From Curtobacterium sp. SGAir0471 (GTDB lineage Bacteria > Actinomycetota > Actinomycetes > Actinomycetales > Microbacteriaceae), in assembly GCF_005490985.1 (NCBI RefSeq), contig NZ_CP027869.1:1302001-1366000 (forward strand): DNA of 64,000 nt. Direction: 5' to 3'. The notes beneath the pieces were generated by a model, which saw nothing but the letters and a program-made list of their open reading frames with translations, was not told the origin of the DNA and did no database searches. Shown in pieces: positions 25,608-33,582 of the stretch; positions within the stretch are counted from its first letter, which is position 1; each line of letters opens with the position of its first letter. The position numbers and the translations under genes were made by a program.

Positions 25608-26360
25608 ATGGAGCGTGTCACCAGAGCCGACGACCGCGTCCACCGCCCCGCGGGGCCCTGGACGCCGACGGTCCACCGGCTGCTCGCGCACCTGCACGAG
25701 CAGGGGTTCGTCGCGGCCCCGGAACCGATCGCCGTCGGCGGCGCGGTCGAGACGGTGAGCTTCGTACCCGGCACGGCGGGGAACTACCCGTGGAGCACCG
25801 AGATCGCGAGCGAGGCCGCCCTCGTCACCTCCGCGCGGCTGCTCCGCCAGTACCACGACGTCGCGGCGACCTACCCGCGCGACGCGACGGTCGACGTGTG
25901 GTCGCAGGCGGAACGACTGCCGGTCGAGACGATCGTGCACGGCGACTTCGCGCCGTACAACTGCGTCTACGACGGCATCGCTGCCGTCGGGCTCATCGAC
26001 TTCGACACTGCGCACCCCGGACCGCGGGTCTGGGACGTGGCGAGCGCCGTCTACCGCTTCGCGCCGTTCACCACCGGACTGGTCGAGGGCGGCACCGCGC
26101 CGGGGCTCGACGAACGCCTCGACCGCGCGGTGGAGTTCTGCCGCGCCTACGGGCTCGACGACCGATCCCGCGGGGTGCTCGTCGAGACGATGACGGCGTC
26201 GCTCGTCGCCCTCGTCACGACGATGGAGACCGAGGCCGCGGCGGGGAACCCGAAGTTCCTCAGCGACCTGGAGCACGGACACGCCGACCTGTACCGCGCG
26301 GACGTCACCTGGATCGAGTCGCACGCCGACGCGATCCACGAGGCAGTCACCGCGGGCTGA
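25608..26360 (+). CDS. Aminoglycoside phosphotransferase-family kinase
   Basis: 250 residues with AGGAGG directly before the ATG. The catalytic loop VHGDFAPYNCVYDG (about residue 110-123; Asp is the base, Asn the metal ligand) and the metal-binding IDFDTAHPGPRVWDVA are those of the APH/choline kinase fold. The N-terminal lobe is short (about 85 residues). Small actinobacterial APH proteins of this kind seldom confer drug resistance; the substrate is unknown. Confidence 0.85.
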   Translation: MERVTRADDRVHRPAGPWTPTVHRLLAHLHEQGFVAAPEPIAVGGAVETVSFVPGTAGNYPWSTEIASEAALVTSARLLRQYHDVAATYPRDATVDVWSQAERLPVETIVHGDFAPYNCVYDGIAAVGLIDFDTAHPGPRVWDVASAVYRFAPFTTGLVEGGTAPGLDERLDRAVEFCRAYGLDDRSRGVLVETMTASLVALVTTMETEAAAGNPKFLSDLEHGHADLYRADVTWIESHADAIHEAVTAG

Positions 26361-26700
26361 CCCCCATCGACACGGGTGTCGAGGCGAGACGCCGACGAGG
26401 ACGCGAGACGCCGGCGTGGACGCGAGACGCCGGCGTGGACGCGAGACGCCGGCGTGGACGCGAGACACCGCCCAGCACGCGAGACGCCGCTGGATCCCGC
26501 GGCGTCTCGACCGGCGCGCGGCGTCTCCACCGGACACCGGCGTCTCGAGGACCCGGCGCAAGCGTCGGGTCGAGGCGTCTCGTGCTGACGCCGGCGTCCC
26601 GGGGACCGGACGCACGCGTCGGACGTGCACCGGGCCTCCCGGCAGCTCCCAGCGCGCACGCGGCGGACTCCGATGCTGCAGCGGGTAGTGTCGCAGGGCC
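26361..26700. repeat. 19-bp-step array, 6 direct + about 5 inverted copies (340-bp gene-free stretch)
   Basis: CGAGACGCC starts at 26385, 26404, 26423, 26442, 26461 and 26480, exactly 19 bp apart (the fifth has one change). Inverted copies GGCGTCTCG start at 26501, 26520, 26539, 26574 and 26593; steps are 19, 19, 35, 19. The unit contains the palindrome ACGCCGGCGT. The direct and inverted blocks can fold into one long imperfect hairpin. The rest holds a possible TAGTGT -10 element at 26686 for the DnaJ gene. No gene. Confidence 0.85.
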
Positions 26701-27645
26701 ATGACCGACAGCCCGGCCGACGCCACCCCGTACGAGGTCCTCGGCGTCCCCGCGACCGCCGACGACGACGAGCTCCGTCGCGCCTACCGCCGGGCCGCCC
26801 GCGAGACCCACCCCGACCTCGGCGGCGACGCCCGACGCTTCCGCCAGGTGCAGATCGCGTGGGAGCGCATCGGGACCCCTGCCGCCCGGCGCGCGTACGA
26901 CGCGGGGTCGCGCGCGTCGGCCCCACGTACGGCGTCCGGCCCGTCCGGCTCGTCCGTCTGGTCGCACGACGACGGCGGGGGCTTCGCGCCCCCGACCGCC
27001 CGCCGCGACTCCCGGCCGCGGGCGCGTTCGCACGGCCACCCGGGTGGTCGCTCGCGCGAGGTGTTCCTGCAGGCCGAACGCGAGTGGGTCGGCCTCGGCG
27101 ACCCGATCGAGGACCCATACGACCCCGCACTCGTCCGCTCGGCGCCTCGGCACATCCGGCGCCTCCTCGCCGAGGCACTCGCCGAGGAGGCGACGGCCGC
27201 GATCGTGTCCGAGATGGGCATCGGCGTGAGCGTCTGGCACGACCTCGACGCCGGTGCCGAGGGCAAGCTCGACCACGCCGTCCTCACCCCGAGCGGACTC
27301 TGGGCCGTCGAGTCGATCGACTGGGGAGCGCCGGTGCGCATCGAGCACGGCGAGATCGCCGGCGAGACCCTGGCACCGGGGGAGCGCCCGGTCAAGGAGC
27401 TCGTGCGGGCTGCCCGGGCCGTCCAGAAGCAGACGCGTGTGAAGTTCACCGGGCGGCTGATGGTCGTACCGGACGCCGCCGTCGACGAGGACGTCCAGGT
27501 CGTCGGCCCGGCGCGGAAGCCCACCGCGCTCCTGGTCCGGCGGAGCGCCCTGGGACAGGTCCTGAACGGGGTGTTCTCGCCGGAGGGCTCCGTCGACGTG
27601 TTCGAGATCCGCGACCGCCTGCAGCAGACCGTCCGCTTCGTCTGA
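26701..27645 (+). CDS. J-domain protein with NERD-like nuclease-related domain
   Basis: 314 residues. Residues 8-70 are a J domain (TPYEVLGVPATADDDELRRA, HPD at about residue 38, WERIGTPAARRAYD). After a Pro/Gly/Ser-rich, His-containing linker, residues about 150-260 look like NERD: GAEGKLDHAVLTPSGLWAVES carries the Glu, Asp and Ser-rich pattern of that restriction-like fold. The J domain would recruit a DnaK; NERD is thought to act on DNA or to be a scaffold. The start lies 9 bp after TAGTGT, so it may be nearly leaderless. Confidence 0.85.
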   Translation: MTDSPADATPYEVLGVPATADDDELRRAYRRAARETHPDLGGDARRFRQVQIAWERIGTPAARRAYDAGSRASAPRTASGPSGSSVWSHDDGGGFAPPTARRDSRPRARSHGHPGGRSREVFLQAEREWVGLGDPIEDPYDPALVRSAPRHIRRLLAEALAEEATAAIVSEMGIGVSVWHDLDAGAEGKLDHAVLTPSGLWAVESIDWGAPVRIEHGEIAGETLAPGERPVKELVRAARAVQKQTRVKFTGRLMVVPDAAVDEDVQVVGPARKPTALLVRRSALGQVLNGVFSPEGSVDVFEIRDRLQQTVRFV

Positions 27646-27662
27646 GGCGGCCGACCCGGGAC

Positions 27663-28025
27663 TCAGTACCCGCGGAGCTTCTCGAGGTCGCGGCGCTCCC
27701 GCTTGCTCGGACGCCCGGCCCCGCGGTCGCGCGTCGGGACGAACCCGGCCTCCTCGCGGGGGAGCCGCGGCGGGGTGCGGTCCTCGAAGTGCTTCGCCGC
27801 CTCGGTCGCACTCGTGCGCTTGAGGATGATGCCCCGCACGACCACCACGCGGTCGAAGCCGTGCTGGCGGACCCGGACCTCGTCCCCGGGGGCGATCGGC
27901 TGGGCCGGCTTCGCGCGCTCGCCGTTCACCCGGACGTGGCCGGCCTTGCACGCGCTGGTCGCCGCGGAGCGGGTCTTCGTGATCCGCACCGCCCAGATCC
28001 AGCTGTCGACGCGTGCCTTCTCCAT
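27663..28025 (-). CDS. S4-domain RNA-binding protein (Hsp15-like)
   Basis: 120 residues. The S4 domain is at the N-terminus: VDSWIWAVRITKTRSAATSACKAGHVRVNG, followed by KPAQPIAPGDEVRV. The C-terminal tail is basic (GRPSKRERRDLEKLRGY). Hsp15 binds stalled 50S subunits carrying peptidyl-tRNA. It is convergent with the DnaJ-NERD gene, with only 17 bp between stops. Confidence 0.9.
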   Translation of the reverse strand: MEKARVDSWIWAVRITKTRSAATSACKAGHVRVNGERAKPAQPIAPGDEVRVRQHGFDRVVVVRGIILKRTSATEAAKHFEDRTPPRLPREEAGFVPTRDRGAGRPSKRERRDLEKLRGY

Positions 28026-28063
28026 CCGCCCAGCCTAGGCGGCCCGGTCCTGCGAGCAGGCCC

Positions 28064-28078
28064 TACGCTCGACGCGTG
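28064..28078 (+). promoter_or_regulatory. Leaderless-type start: TACGCT then CGACGC then GTG
   Basis: A -10-like TACGCT at 28064-28069 is followed after six bases by the GTG start at 28076. Transcription would begin at or beside the start codon. The same layout recurs at 28413 and 44915. Confidence 0.5.
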
Positions 28079-28336
28079 CAGGAACCGCGGCAGCAGGACG
28101 CCCTCGCCCGGGCACTGGCGCTCGGCGTGCTGTCCGACGCGGCGCTCGGTGACCGGCTCGTGGTGCGGGCGCGGCACGGCGGCGGCGCGCAGGACGCCCT
28201 CGGCACGCTGACCGCCCGCACCGCCGACACGGTGACGATCGAGACACGCCGGGGGGCCCTCGAGGTCCGGCTCGCCGACGTCGTCGCGGCGAAGCCCGTG
28301 CCCCCGCCACCCTCGCCCCGGCCCCGCCGACCCTGA
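28076..28336 (+). CDS. Small stand-alone SH3-like domain protein (Rv0428c N-terminal type)
   Basis: 86 residues. LGDRLVVRARHGGGAQDALGTLTARTADTVTIETRRGALEVRLADVVAAKPVPP matches the short beta-barrel that precedes the GNAT domain in Rv0428c-like acetyltransferases, ending in the same AAKPVPP motif. Here the protein stops after a Pro/Arg tail, with no acetyltransferase domain. It may be an independent gene or what remains of a longer one; the next gene is unrelated. Confidence 0.65.
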   Translation: MQEPRQQDALARALALGVLSDAALGDRLVVRARHGGGAQDALGTLTARTADTVTIETRRGALEVRLADVVAAKPVPPPPSPRPRRP

Positions 28337-28412
28337 CGGCGCCGTCGCCGTCGCCGCAGCCCTCGCCGCCGGTCACCGGCGAGCCGTCGGCGTCCCCGCA
28401 GCGGCCGCCACG

Positions 28413-28427
28413 TAGCCTCGACGCATG
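28413..28427 (+). promoter_or_regulatory. Leaderless-type start: TAGCCT then CGACGC then ATG
   Basis: TAGCCT at 28413-28418, six bases, then ATG at 28425. Nearly identical to the element at 28064. Confidence 0.5.
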
Positions 28428-29582
28428 GCCGTCCCCGCCCCGCTCGGCACCGAGGACCGAACCTCCCGCCTCACCCTCCGCCGTCCCGACCGCTGGCGCC
28501 GCGAGGACGCCCCGCAGGCCGACCTCCGGCTGACCGGCGACGACGTGGTGCTGACCGTCCGCTCCCGCCCCTCCGAGCGCATGATCGCCGAGGAGCACAC
28601 GAGCCTGCTCGAACGCCTGCCCGGCTCCGTCGAGGGGCTCCGGCTCATCGGCTGCGACCCGTGGACCGCCGCCGGAGCGCCGGCCCGCCTGGTCGAGTAC
28701 GTCCGCCCCGACGAGGAGGGCGACGTCACCGGCACCCACCTGCTCTTCGTCACCGGCCGTCACCGCGTCGACCTCACCGTCGAGCGGCCGCTCACCCGGA
28801 TGCTCGCCACCGACGACCTGGTGTCGAGCGTGCTCGAGTCCGTCCGCGCCACCGAGCCCGCACCGTCCCGACCGCAGCGCGAGCTCGAGGCCCTGCCGGT
28901 CGCCGCGCCGGCACCGCAGCTCGACGGGACGCACCTGGGGCCCGACGCGCTGACCACCCTGCGCAGCCTGGCCGGCCGCCGGTGGGACCCGATGCTCCTG
29001 CGCTCGCCCGCCGGTCGCGAACTCGTCCAGACCGGGCTCGTCGGTCGCCTCGGGACGCTCCCGGAGGCCACCCAGGAGCTCCTCGCCCCCTGGGCCGACG
29101 ACACCCAGCCGGTCACCCTGGAACAGCGGCTGCCCGACGGGCGGGCCACGCGCCTCCAGGCCTGGTCGGAGACCGTCGTCGACGGGACGGACGAGACGGG
29201 CGGCACCGTCGCCCGGCTGCCGGTCGAGCGCGTGGTCGCGTTCGCGGCCGGGAGGCTCGGCATCCGCCCGTCGTGGACCTTCCCGTTCCGCACGGGGTCG
29301 GTCGGTGCGGACCTGCTGTCCCGCAGGACGGGGACCGCCGCGACCGCGCCGGACCTGCCGGCGGCCGTCGCCGAGGCCGACCCGCGCCTGGCGCGCTTCT
29401 GGGCGGCGCCGTGGACGGTCTCGTCGATCCGTCGGCCGGGGCGGCCGGCACCGGTCGTCGTCGTGCACGCCGAGGGGATCGGCTTCGCCAGGGTCGGACG
29501 CACGGAGGCCGGGGAGACGGCCTTCCGGTCCGACTCCCCGGCCAACGTCTACCGGTCCCTGGTGCGGGCGTTGCTGGTCTGA
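28425..29582 (+). CDS. Conserved protein of unknown function
   Basis: 385 residues, no signal peptide and no membrane segment. I do not recognise it firmly. Residues about 15-140 (RLTLRRPDRWRRED to FVTGRHRVDLTVERPLTRM) have the feel of an LpqN/DUF1795-like module; residues about 165-385 are a second globular part with GTHLGPDALTTLRSLAGRRWDP, LPVERVVAFAAGRLGIRPSW and a final VVVHAEGIGFARVGRTEAGETAFRSDSP. The second part resembles EspG-like or ESX-associated proteins only loosely. The last 40 bp of the gene are the first copy of a 70-bp tandem repeat. Confidence 0.7.
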   Translation: MAVPAPLGTEDRTSRLTLRRPDRWRREDAPQADLRLTGDDVVLTVRSRPSERMIAEEHTSLLERLPGSVEGLRLIGCDPWTAAGAPARLVEYVRPDEEGDVTGTHLLFVTGRHRVDLTVERPLTRMLATDDLVSSVLESVRATEPAPSRPQRELEALPVAAPAPQLDGTHLGPDALTTLRSLAGRRWDPMLLRSPAGRELVQTGLVGRLGTLPEATQELLAPWADDTQPVTLEQRLPDGRATRLQAWSETVVDGTDETGGTVARLPVERVVAFAAGRLGIRPSWTFPFRTGSVGADLLSRRTGTAATAPDLPAAVAEADPRLARFWAAPWTVSSIRRPGRPAPVVVVHAEGIGFARVGRTEAGETAFRSDSPANVYRSLVRALLV

Positions 29583-29791
29583 CGACGTGCCGGTCCACTG
29601 TGCCCGCTGGGCCAACGTGTACCGGTCCCTGGTGCGGGCGTTGCTGGTCTGACGACGTGCCGGTCCACTGTGCCCGCTGGGCCAACGTCTACCGGTCCCT
29701 GGTGCGGGCGTTGCTGGGCTGACGACGTGCCGGTCCACTGTGCCCGCTGGGCCGACGTGTACCGGTCCCTCGTGCGGGCGTTGCTGGGCTG
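29541..29791. repeat. 70-bp tandem repeat beginning in a gene 3' end, about 3.6 copies
   Basis: GCCAACGT-TACCGGTCCCTGG starts at 29541, 29611, 29681 and 29751, an exact 70-bp step. The first copy lies in the coding end of the 28425 gene and contains its TGA at 29580; later copies are non-coding relics of the same codons. Copies differ at only a few positions (C/T after ACGT, GGTCTG or GGGCTG), so the expansion is recent. Confidence 0.95.
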
Positions 29792-29822
29792 AGCCTGCGG
29801 CTGCTGCTGCTGGCCCTGCTCG

Positions 29823-31364
29823 CTAGGCGGCGGGGCCCGCGGTCAGCGTCACGGTCACGGTGTGCGCTGCACCGGACGCGTCGGTGTAGCCGACCTGCAC
29901 GCGGTCGCCGACGGCGTGCGAGCGGATCGCCGCCGTCAGCGCGTCGTTGCTCGCGACCGCGGTGCCGTCGAGGCTCGTGATCGTGTCGCCGGCGACCAGA
30001 CCCGCTGCCGCCGCACCCGAGCCGTCGACGGTCCCGGCGACCGGGACCCCCGCGGTGGTCTGCGACGTCGCGGTCGACGCCACCTCGACGCCGAGGAACG
30101 CCGGCAGGCCGATCGTGATGGTGTCGGAGGACTCCCCGGCGAGGATCTTGTCGGCGATCGCCTTCGCCGTCGTGATCGGGATCGCGTACCCGGTGACCTC
30201 GGCGGACCCGGACGACGCAGCGGTCGCCATGCCGACGACCTCGCCCTCGCTGTCCAGGACCGGGCCGCCCGAGTCGCCCGGCACGATCTGCGCGGCGACC
30301 TGGATGAGGCCCTGCAGCGACTCGGTGCCGGTGCCGGACTCGCTCTGCACCTGGATGTCCTGGTCGAGCGCGGTGACGGTGCCCGCTGCTGCGACGAGGT
30401 TGCCCGTGCCCTCCGCGTTGCCGACGTCGGTCACGGCGTCCCCGGTGGACGGTTCGCCGTCGTCGTCGAGCGCCACCGTGGACAGGCCGGAGGCGTCCTG
30501 CAGCTTGAGGACGGCGACGTCGTGCGTGGCATCGGTGCCGACGACCTCGGCCCGGTACTGCTTGCCGGTCGTCTCGTCGGTGACCGAGATGCTCGTGGCG
30601 CCCTGCACCACGTGGTTGTTCGTCAGGACGAAGCCGTCCGAGGTGAGGATCATGCCGGTGCCCGCGGCCTGCGACGAGGTGTCGTAGTTCATGACCGTGT
30701 CGATCGTCACGACGCCCTTCTTCTGGGCGGTCGTCGCCGGGGTCGCGGCGGTCTGCGTCCCCGTACCGCTGCCGCTGCCGCTGCCGCTGCTCCCGCTGCT
30801 GCCGTCGCTGCCCGAGCCGCCGCCGTAGCCGGGGACGGTGAAGCCGTTCGTGCCACCGGTTCCGCCGTTCGTACCGGAGCCGCCGCCGGGCAGCGTCGTC
30901 GAGCCCTGCGACTGGCTCGACGTGGTCGTCGTGCCGTGGGAGGACAGCCCGAGGGCGGTGCCGCCGGCCGCGCCGATGATGGCCAGCGCGGCGACACCCG
31001 AGCCGATGACGAGCCCGAGCCGCCGCGGGCGCTTCGTGCCGGGGTGGTTCGCCGCCGCCGCGCCCGAGGTCCAGCCCCAGGGCGTGGAGCCGACGGTGGG
31101 AGCCGCGTTCGTCGCACCGTGCGCGGTCGTGCCGTACGCGGTGGCGACCTGGTGGGAGGTGCCGCCGAGGGCGGCGCTGCCGACGAGGTAGGGGCCGCGG
31201 CCGTCGGGCGTGTAGGCGTAGGGCCCCGAACCGTCGGTGCCGTACAGCCACGGGCCGCTGCCGTCGAAGGCGTATGCGGGGCGGAGGGTGTCGCGGTCGG
31301 CGTGCGGGGCCTCCCAGCCGGGGCGGTCGGTCGCGCGCTGGTCGTCGGCGGGGTTCTCGTTCAT
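29823..31364 (-). CDS. HtrA/DegP-type membrane serine protease with PDZ domain
   Basis: 513 residues. A cytosolic, Gly/Pro/Tyr-rich N-terminal tail (three DGSGPW/DGSGPY/DGRGPY repeats at about 33-60), one membrane segment at about residues 115-138, a Gly/Ser linker, then a trypsin-like domain: His in LTNNHVVQG, Asp in HDVAVLKL, Ser in VPGDSGGPVLD. A PDZ domain follows from about 410 (LGVEVASTATS to GDTITSLDG). It would degrade misfolded proteins outside the membrane. The 'DGSGPY' tail resembles the intracellular tails of actinobacterial PepD-like proteases but is unusually patterned. Confidence 0.93.
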   Translation of the reverse strand: MNENPADDQRATDRPGWEAPHADRDTLRPAYAFDGSGPWLYGTDGSGPYAYTPDGRGPYLVGSAALGGTSHQVATAYGTTAHGATNAAPTVGSTPWGWTSGAAAANHPGTKRPRRLGLVIGSGVAALAIIGAAGGTALGLSSHGTTTTSSQSQGSTTLPGGGSGTNGGTGGTNGFTVPGYGGGSGSDGSSGSSGSGSGSGTGTQTAATPATTAQKKGVVTIDTVMNYDTSSQAAGTGMILTSDGFVLTNNHVVQGATSISVTDETTGKQYRAEVVGTDATHDVAVLKLQDASGLSTVALDDDGEPSTGDAVTDVGNAEGTGNLVAAAGTVTALDQDIQVQSESGTGTESLQGLIQVAAQIVPGDSGGPVLDSEGEVVGMATAASSGSAEVTGYAIPITTAKAIADKILAGESSDTITIGLPAFLGVEVASTATSQTTAGVPVAGTVDGSGAAAAGLVAGDTITSLDGTAVASNDALTAAIRSHAVGDRVQVGYTDASGAAHTVTVTLTAGPAA

Positions 31365-31531
31365 GGGTGCTCTCCGGTCATCCCTCGACCACCCGGGGGT
31401 GGCGGTGTGTTCCTCGACGACCCGGTCGGGCGTCGACGGAGACCAGTACAGGAGCCGAACCCATGACGACCCTATGAACGGGCCCGGTGGCTGCTCCGGG
31501 CTTCCTCGGGGGCCGCCGAACGGGGTGCGGG

Positions 31532-31552
31532 ATTAGGCTTGCCGCACCTCCC
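31532..31552 (+). promoter_or_regulatory. Promoter with possible iron (DtxR/IdeR-type) box
   Basis: ATTAGGCTTGCCGCACCTCCC precedes the permease ATG. TTAGGCTTGCC fits the first half of the actinobacterial iron box TTAGGTTAGGCTAACC. TAGGCT at 31534-31539 can act as the -10. The second half site is poor, so control by iron is likely but not proved. Confidence 0.45.
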
Positions 31553-32605
31553 ATGCGCGCGTCCTCACCCGTCACCCCCGTCGTCCGGCCCCGCCCGGCA
31601 CCTGCCTCGCGGTCCCGTCTCGTCGGGGCGGCGCTGCTCGCGGTCGCCGTGCTCGTGGTCGCCGTCGCGCTCTCCGTGGCGTTCGGCTCGCGCCCGATCC
31701 CGCTCGGCACCGTGGTCGACGTCGTCCTGCACCCGGACCGGAACGACGACGTCGGGCTGATCGTCCTCGGCAACCGCGTGCCCCGGACGATCGTCGGGCT
31801 GCTCGCGGGCGCCGCGCTCGGGGTGGCCGGCGCCGTGATGCAGGGCGTCACCCGGAACCCGCTGGCCGACCCGAGCATCCTCGGCATCAACGCCGGGGCG
31901 GCCCTCGCCGTCGTCGTCGGCATCGCGGTGTTCGGCATCAGCGGCACGGCCGCGTACCTGCCCTTCGCCTTCGTCGGTGCCGGACTCGCGGCACTGCTCG
32001 TCTACGGCATCGCCGCCGTCGCCCGCCGCGGTCTGTCACCGGTCGGGCTCGCGCTCGCTGGGGCGGTGGTCGCCGCCGCGCTGTCGTCGATCACGACGGC
32101 GGTCCTCGTCTCGAGCCAGAGCCTGCTCGACCAGCTGCGCTTCTGGCAGGTCGGCGCGCTCGCCGGCAAGGACCTCGGCACCGCCGGGGTCGTCGCAGTC
32201 CCGGTGCTCCTCGGGCTCGTCGTGGCCGCCGGACTCGGACGTTCGCTGAACACCCTCGCGCTCGGTGACGAGCTCGCCGCGTCGCTCGGCCAGCGCGTGG
32301 TCCTCGTCCGCGTCGTGGGCGGGGTCGTGACGGTCCTGCTCGCGGGCTCCGCCGTGGCCGCCGCCGGACCGATCGCGTTCGTCGGCCTCGCCGTCCCGCA
32401 CGCCGTCCGCCGACTGAGCGGACCCGACCAGCGCTGGACGATCCTCCTGTCCGCGCTCGTCGCACCCGCGCTCCTGCTCGTCGCCGACGTGATCGGGCGC
32501 GTCGTCGCGTACCCGGGGGAGCTGCAGGTCGGCATCGTGACCGCCCTCATCGGCGCCCCGGTCTTCATCTGGCTCGTCCGGTCGCGGGTGGTGACCGGCC
32601 TGTGA
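31553..32605 (+). CDS. Iron-siderophore ABC transporter permease (FecCD family), subunit 1
   Basis: 350 residues from the ATG at 31553. FecCD/BtuC fold with nine to ten membrane segments; LGNRVPRTIVGLLAGAALGVAGAVMQGVTRNPLADPSILGINAGAAL is the strongly conserved early block and GPIAFVGLAVPHAVRR the coupling helix that contacts the ATPase. It imports ferric-siderophore across the cytoplasmic membrane. The stop overlaps the start of the second permease (GTGA). No substrate-binding protein or ATPase gene is beside it. Confidence 0.94.
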   Translation: MRASSPVTPVVRPRPAPASRSRLVGAALLAVAVLVVAVALSVAFGSRPIPLGTVVDVVLHPDRNDDVGLIVLGNRVPRTIVGLLAGAALGVAGAVMQGVTRNPLADPSILGINAGAALAVVVGIAVFGISGTAAYLPFAFVGAGLAALLVYGIAAVARRGLSPVGLALAGAVVAAALSSITTAVLVSSQSLLDQLRFWQVGALAGKDLGTAGVVAVPVLLGLVVAAGLGRSLNTLALGDELAASLGQRVVLVRVVGGVVTVLLAGSAVAAAGPIAFVGLAVPHAVRRLSGPDQRWTILLSALVAPALLLVADVIGRVVAYPGELQVGIVTALIGAPVFIWLVRSRVVTGL

Positions 32606-33582
32606 CCGCCCTCCGCCGCGAGCTCGTCGTCCTCGGCGCGGTGCTCGTGCTCCTGGTCGCCCTCGTGCTCGTCGGCCTCGGGGTGGGGGAGATCCCGCTC
32701 TCGCCGCTGCAGGTCGCCGGCGCACTGGTCGGTCACGGTGACACCGTGTCGGACTTCGTGATCGGGCAGCTCCGCGGGCCCCGGGTCGCCGGTGCCGTGC
32801 TGGTCGGTGCCGCGCTCGGAGCGGCCGGCGGCATCGTGCAGAGCGTCGTCCGCAACCCGATCGCGAGCCCCGACGTCATCGGCATCACCTCGGGCGCGAG
32901 CGCCTCCGGCCTGACCGCGATCGTGCTCTTCGGGGCGAGCGGCGGGGTGCTCTTCGGCTCCGTCGTGGTCGGAGCCGTGCTCGTGTCCGTCGTCATCGCG
33001 GCACTCTCGTGGCGTCGGGGCATCACCGGCAACCGGGTCGTCCTGGTCGGCATCGGGGTCGCCGCGATCTGCCTGAGCGTCACCGGGTGGATGCTGACCG
33101 CCGGCACCGTGCAGCAGGCCGGCACCGCGCTCCTCTGGCTCTCCGGCAGCCTGAACGCCGTCGACCGGACGCTCGTCGGCATCCTCGCGGTCGCCGTCGT
33201 CGTGCTCCTGGCCGCCGCCCTCGCGCAGTCCCGACGGCTGACGGTCCTCGCGCTCGGTGACGAGGTCGCGGCCGCGCTCGGCCTCCGGCCCGACCGGGCG
33301 AAGGTGCTCCTGCTGCTCACCGCCGTGGGGCTGACCGCGGGGGCGGTGGCGACCGCCGGACCGGTCGCCTTCGTCGCGCTGATGGCCGCCCCGATCGCAC
33401 GCCGGCTCGTCGGCAACGGTCGCGTCGCGCTCGGGGTGGTCGCCGTGGTCGGCGCCGTCGTGACGCTCGCGAGCGACCTGGTGGCGCAGTTCGCGATCCC
33501 CGGCAACGCGCTGCCGGTCGGGGTGGTCACGGGGGTCGTCGGGGCGCCGTACCTGCTCTGGCTGCTCGCGCGCGGCCGGTAG
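32602..33582 (+). CDS. Iron-siderophore ABC transporter permease (FecCD family), subunit 2
   Basis: 326 residues from GTG. RGPRVAGAVLVGAALGAAGGIVQSVVRNPIASPDVIGITSGASASG and GPVAFVALMAAPIARRLVG are the matching blocks of the partner subunit, so the two make a heterodimeric channel as FepD/FepG do. The missing ATPase and binding protein must be supplied from elsewhere. Confidence 0.94.
   Translation: MTALRRELVVLGAVLVLLVALVLVGLGVGEIPLSPLQVAGALVGHGDTVSDFVIGQLRGPRVAGAVLVGAALGAAGGIVQSVVRNPIASPDVIGITSGASASGLTAIVLFGASGGVLFGSVVVGAVLVSVVIAALSWRRGITGNRVVLVGIGVAAICLSVTGWMLTAGTVQQAGTALLWLSGSLNAVDRTLVGILAVAVVVLLAAALAQSRRLTVLALGDEVAAALGLRPDRAKVLLLLTAVGLTAGAVATAGPVAFVALMAAPIARRLVGNGRVALGVVAVVGAVVTLASDLVAQFAIPGNALPVGVVTGVVGAPYLLWLLARGR

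Noticed and set aside
25608..26360. Antibiotic resistance gene (aminoglycoside phosphotransferase)
   Set aside because: Only the catalytic fold is shared; the N-lobe is short and there is no mobile context, so resistance is not supported.
26385..26600. Coding repeat protein in the 19-bp array
   Set aside because: The step of 19 is not a multiple of three, so any frame changes at each copy; open frames here have no start with a ribosome site.
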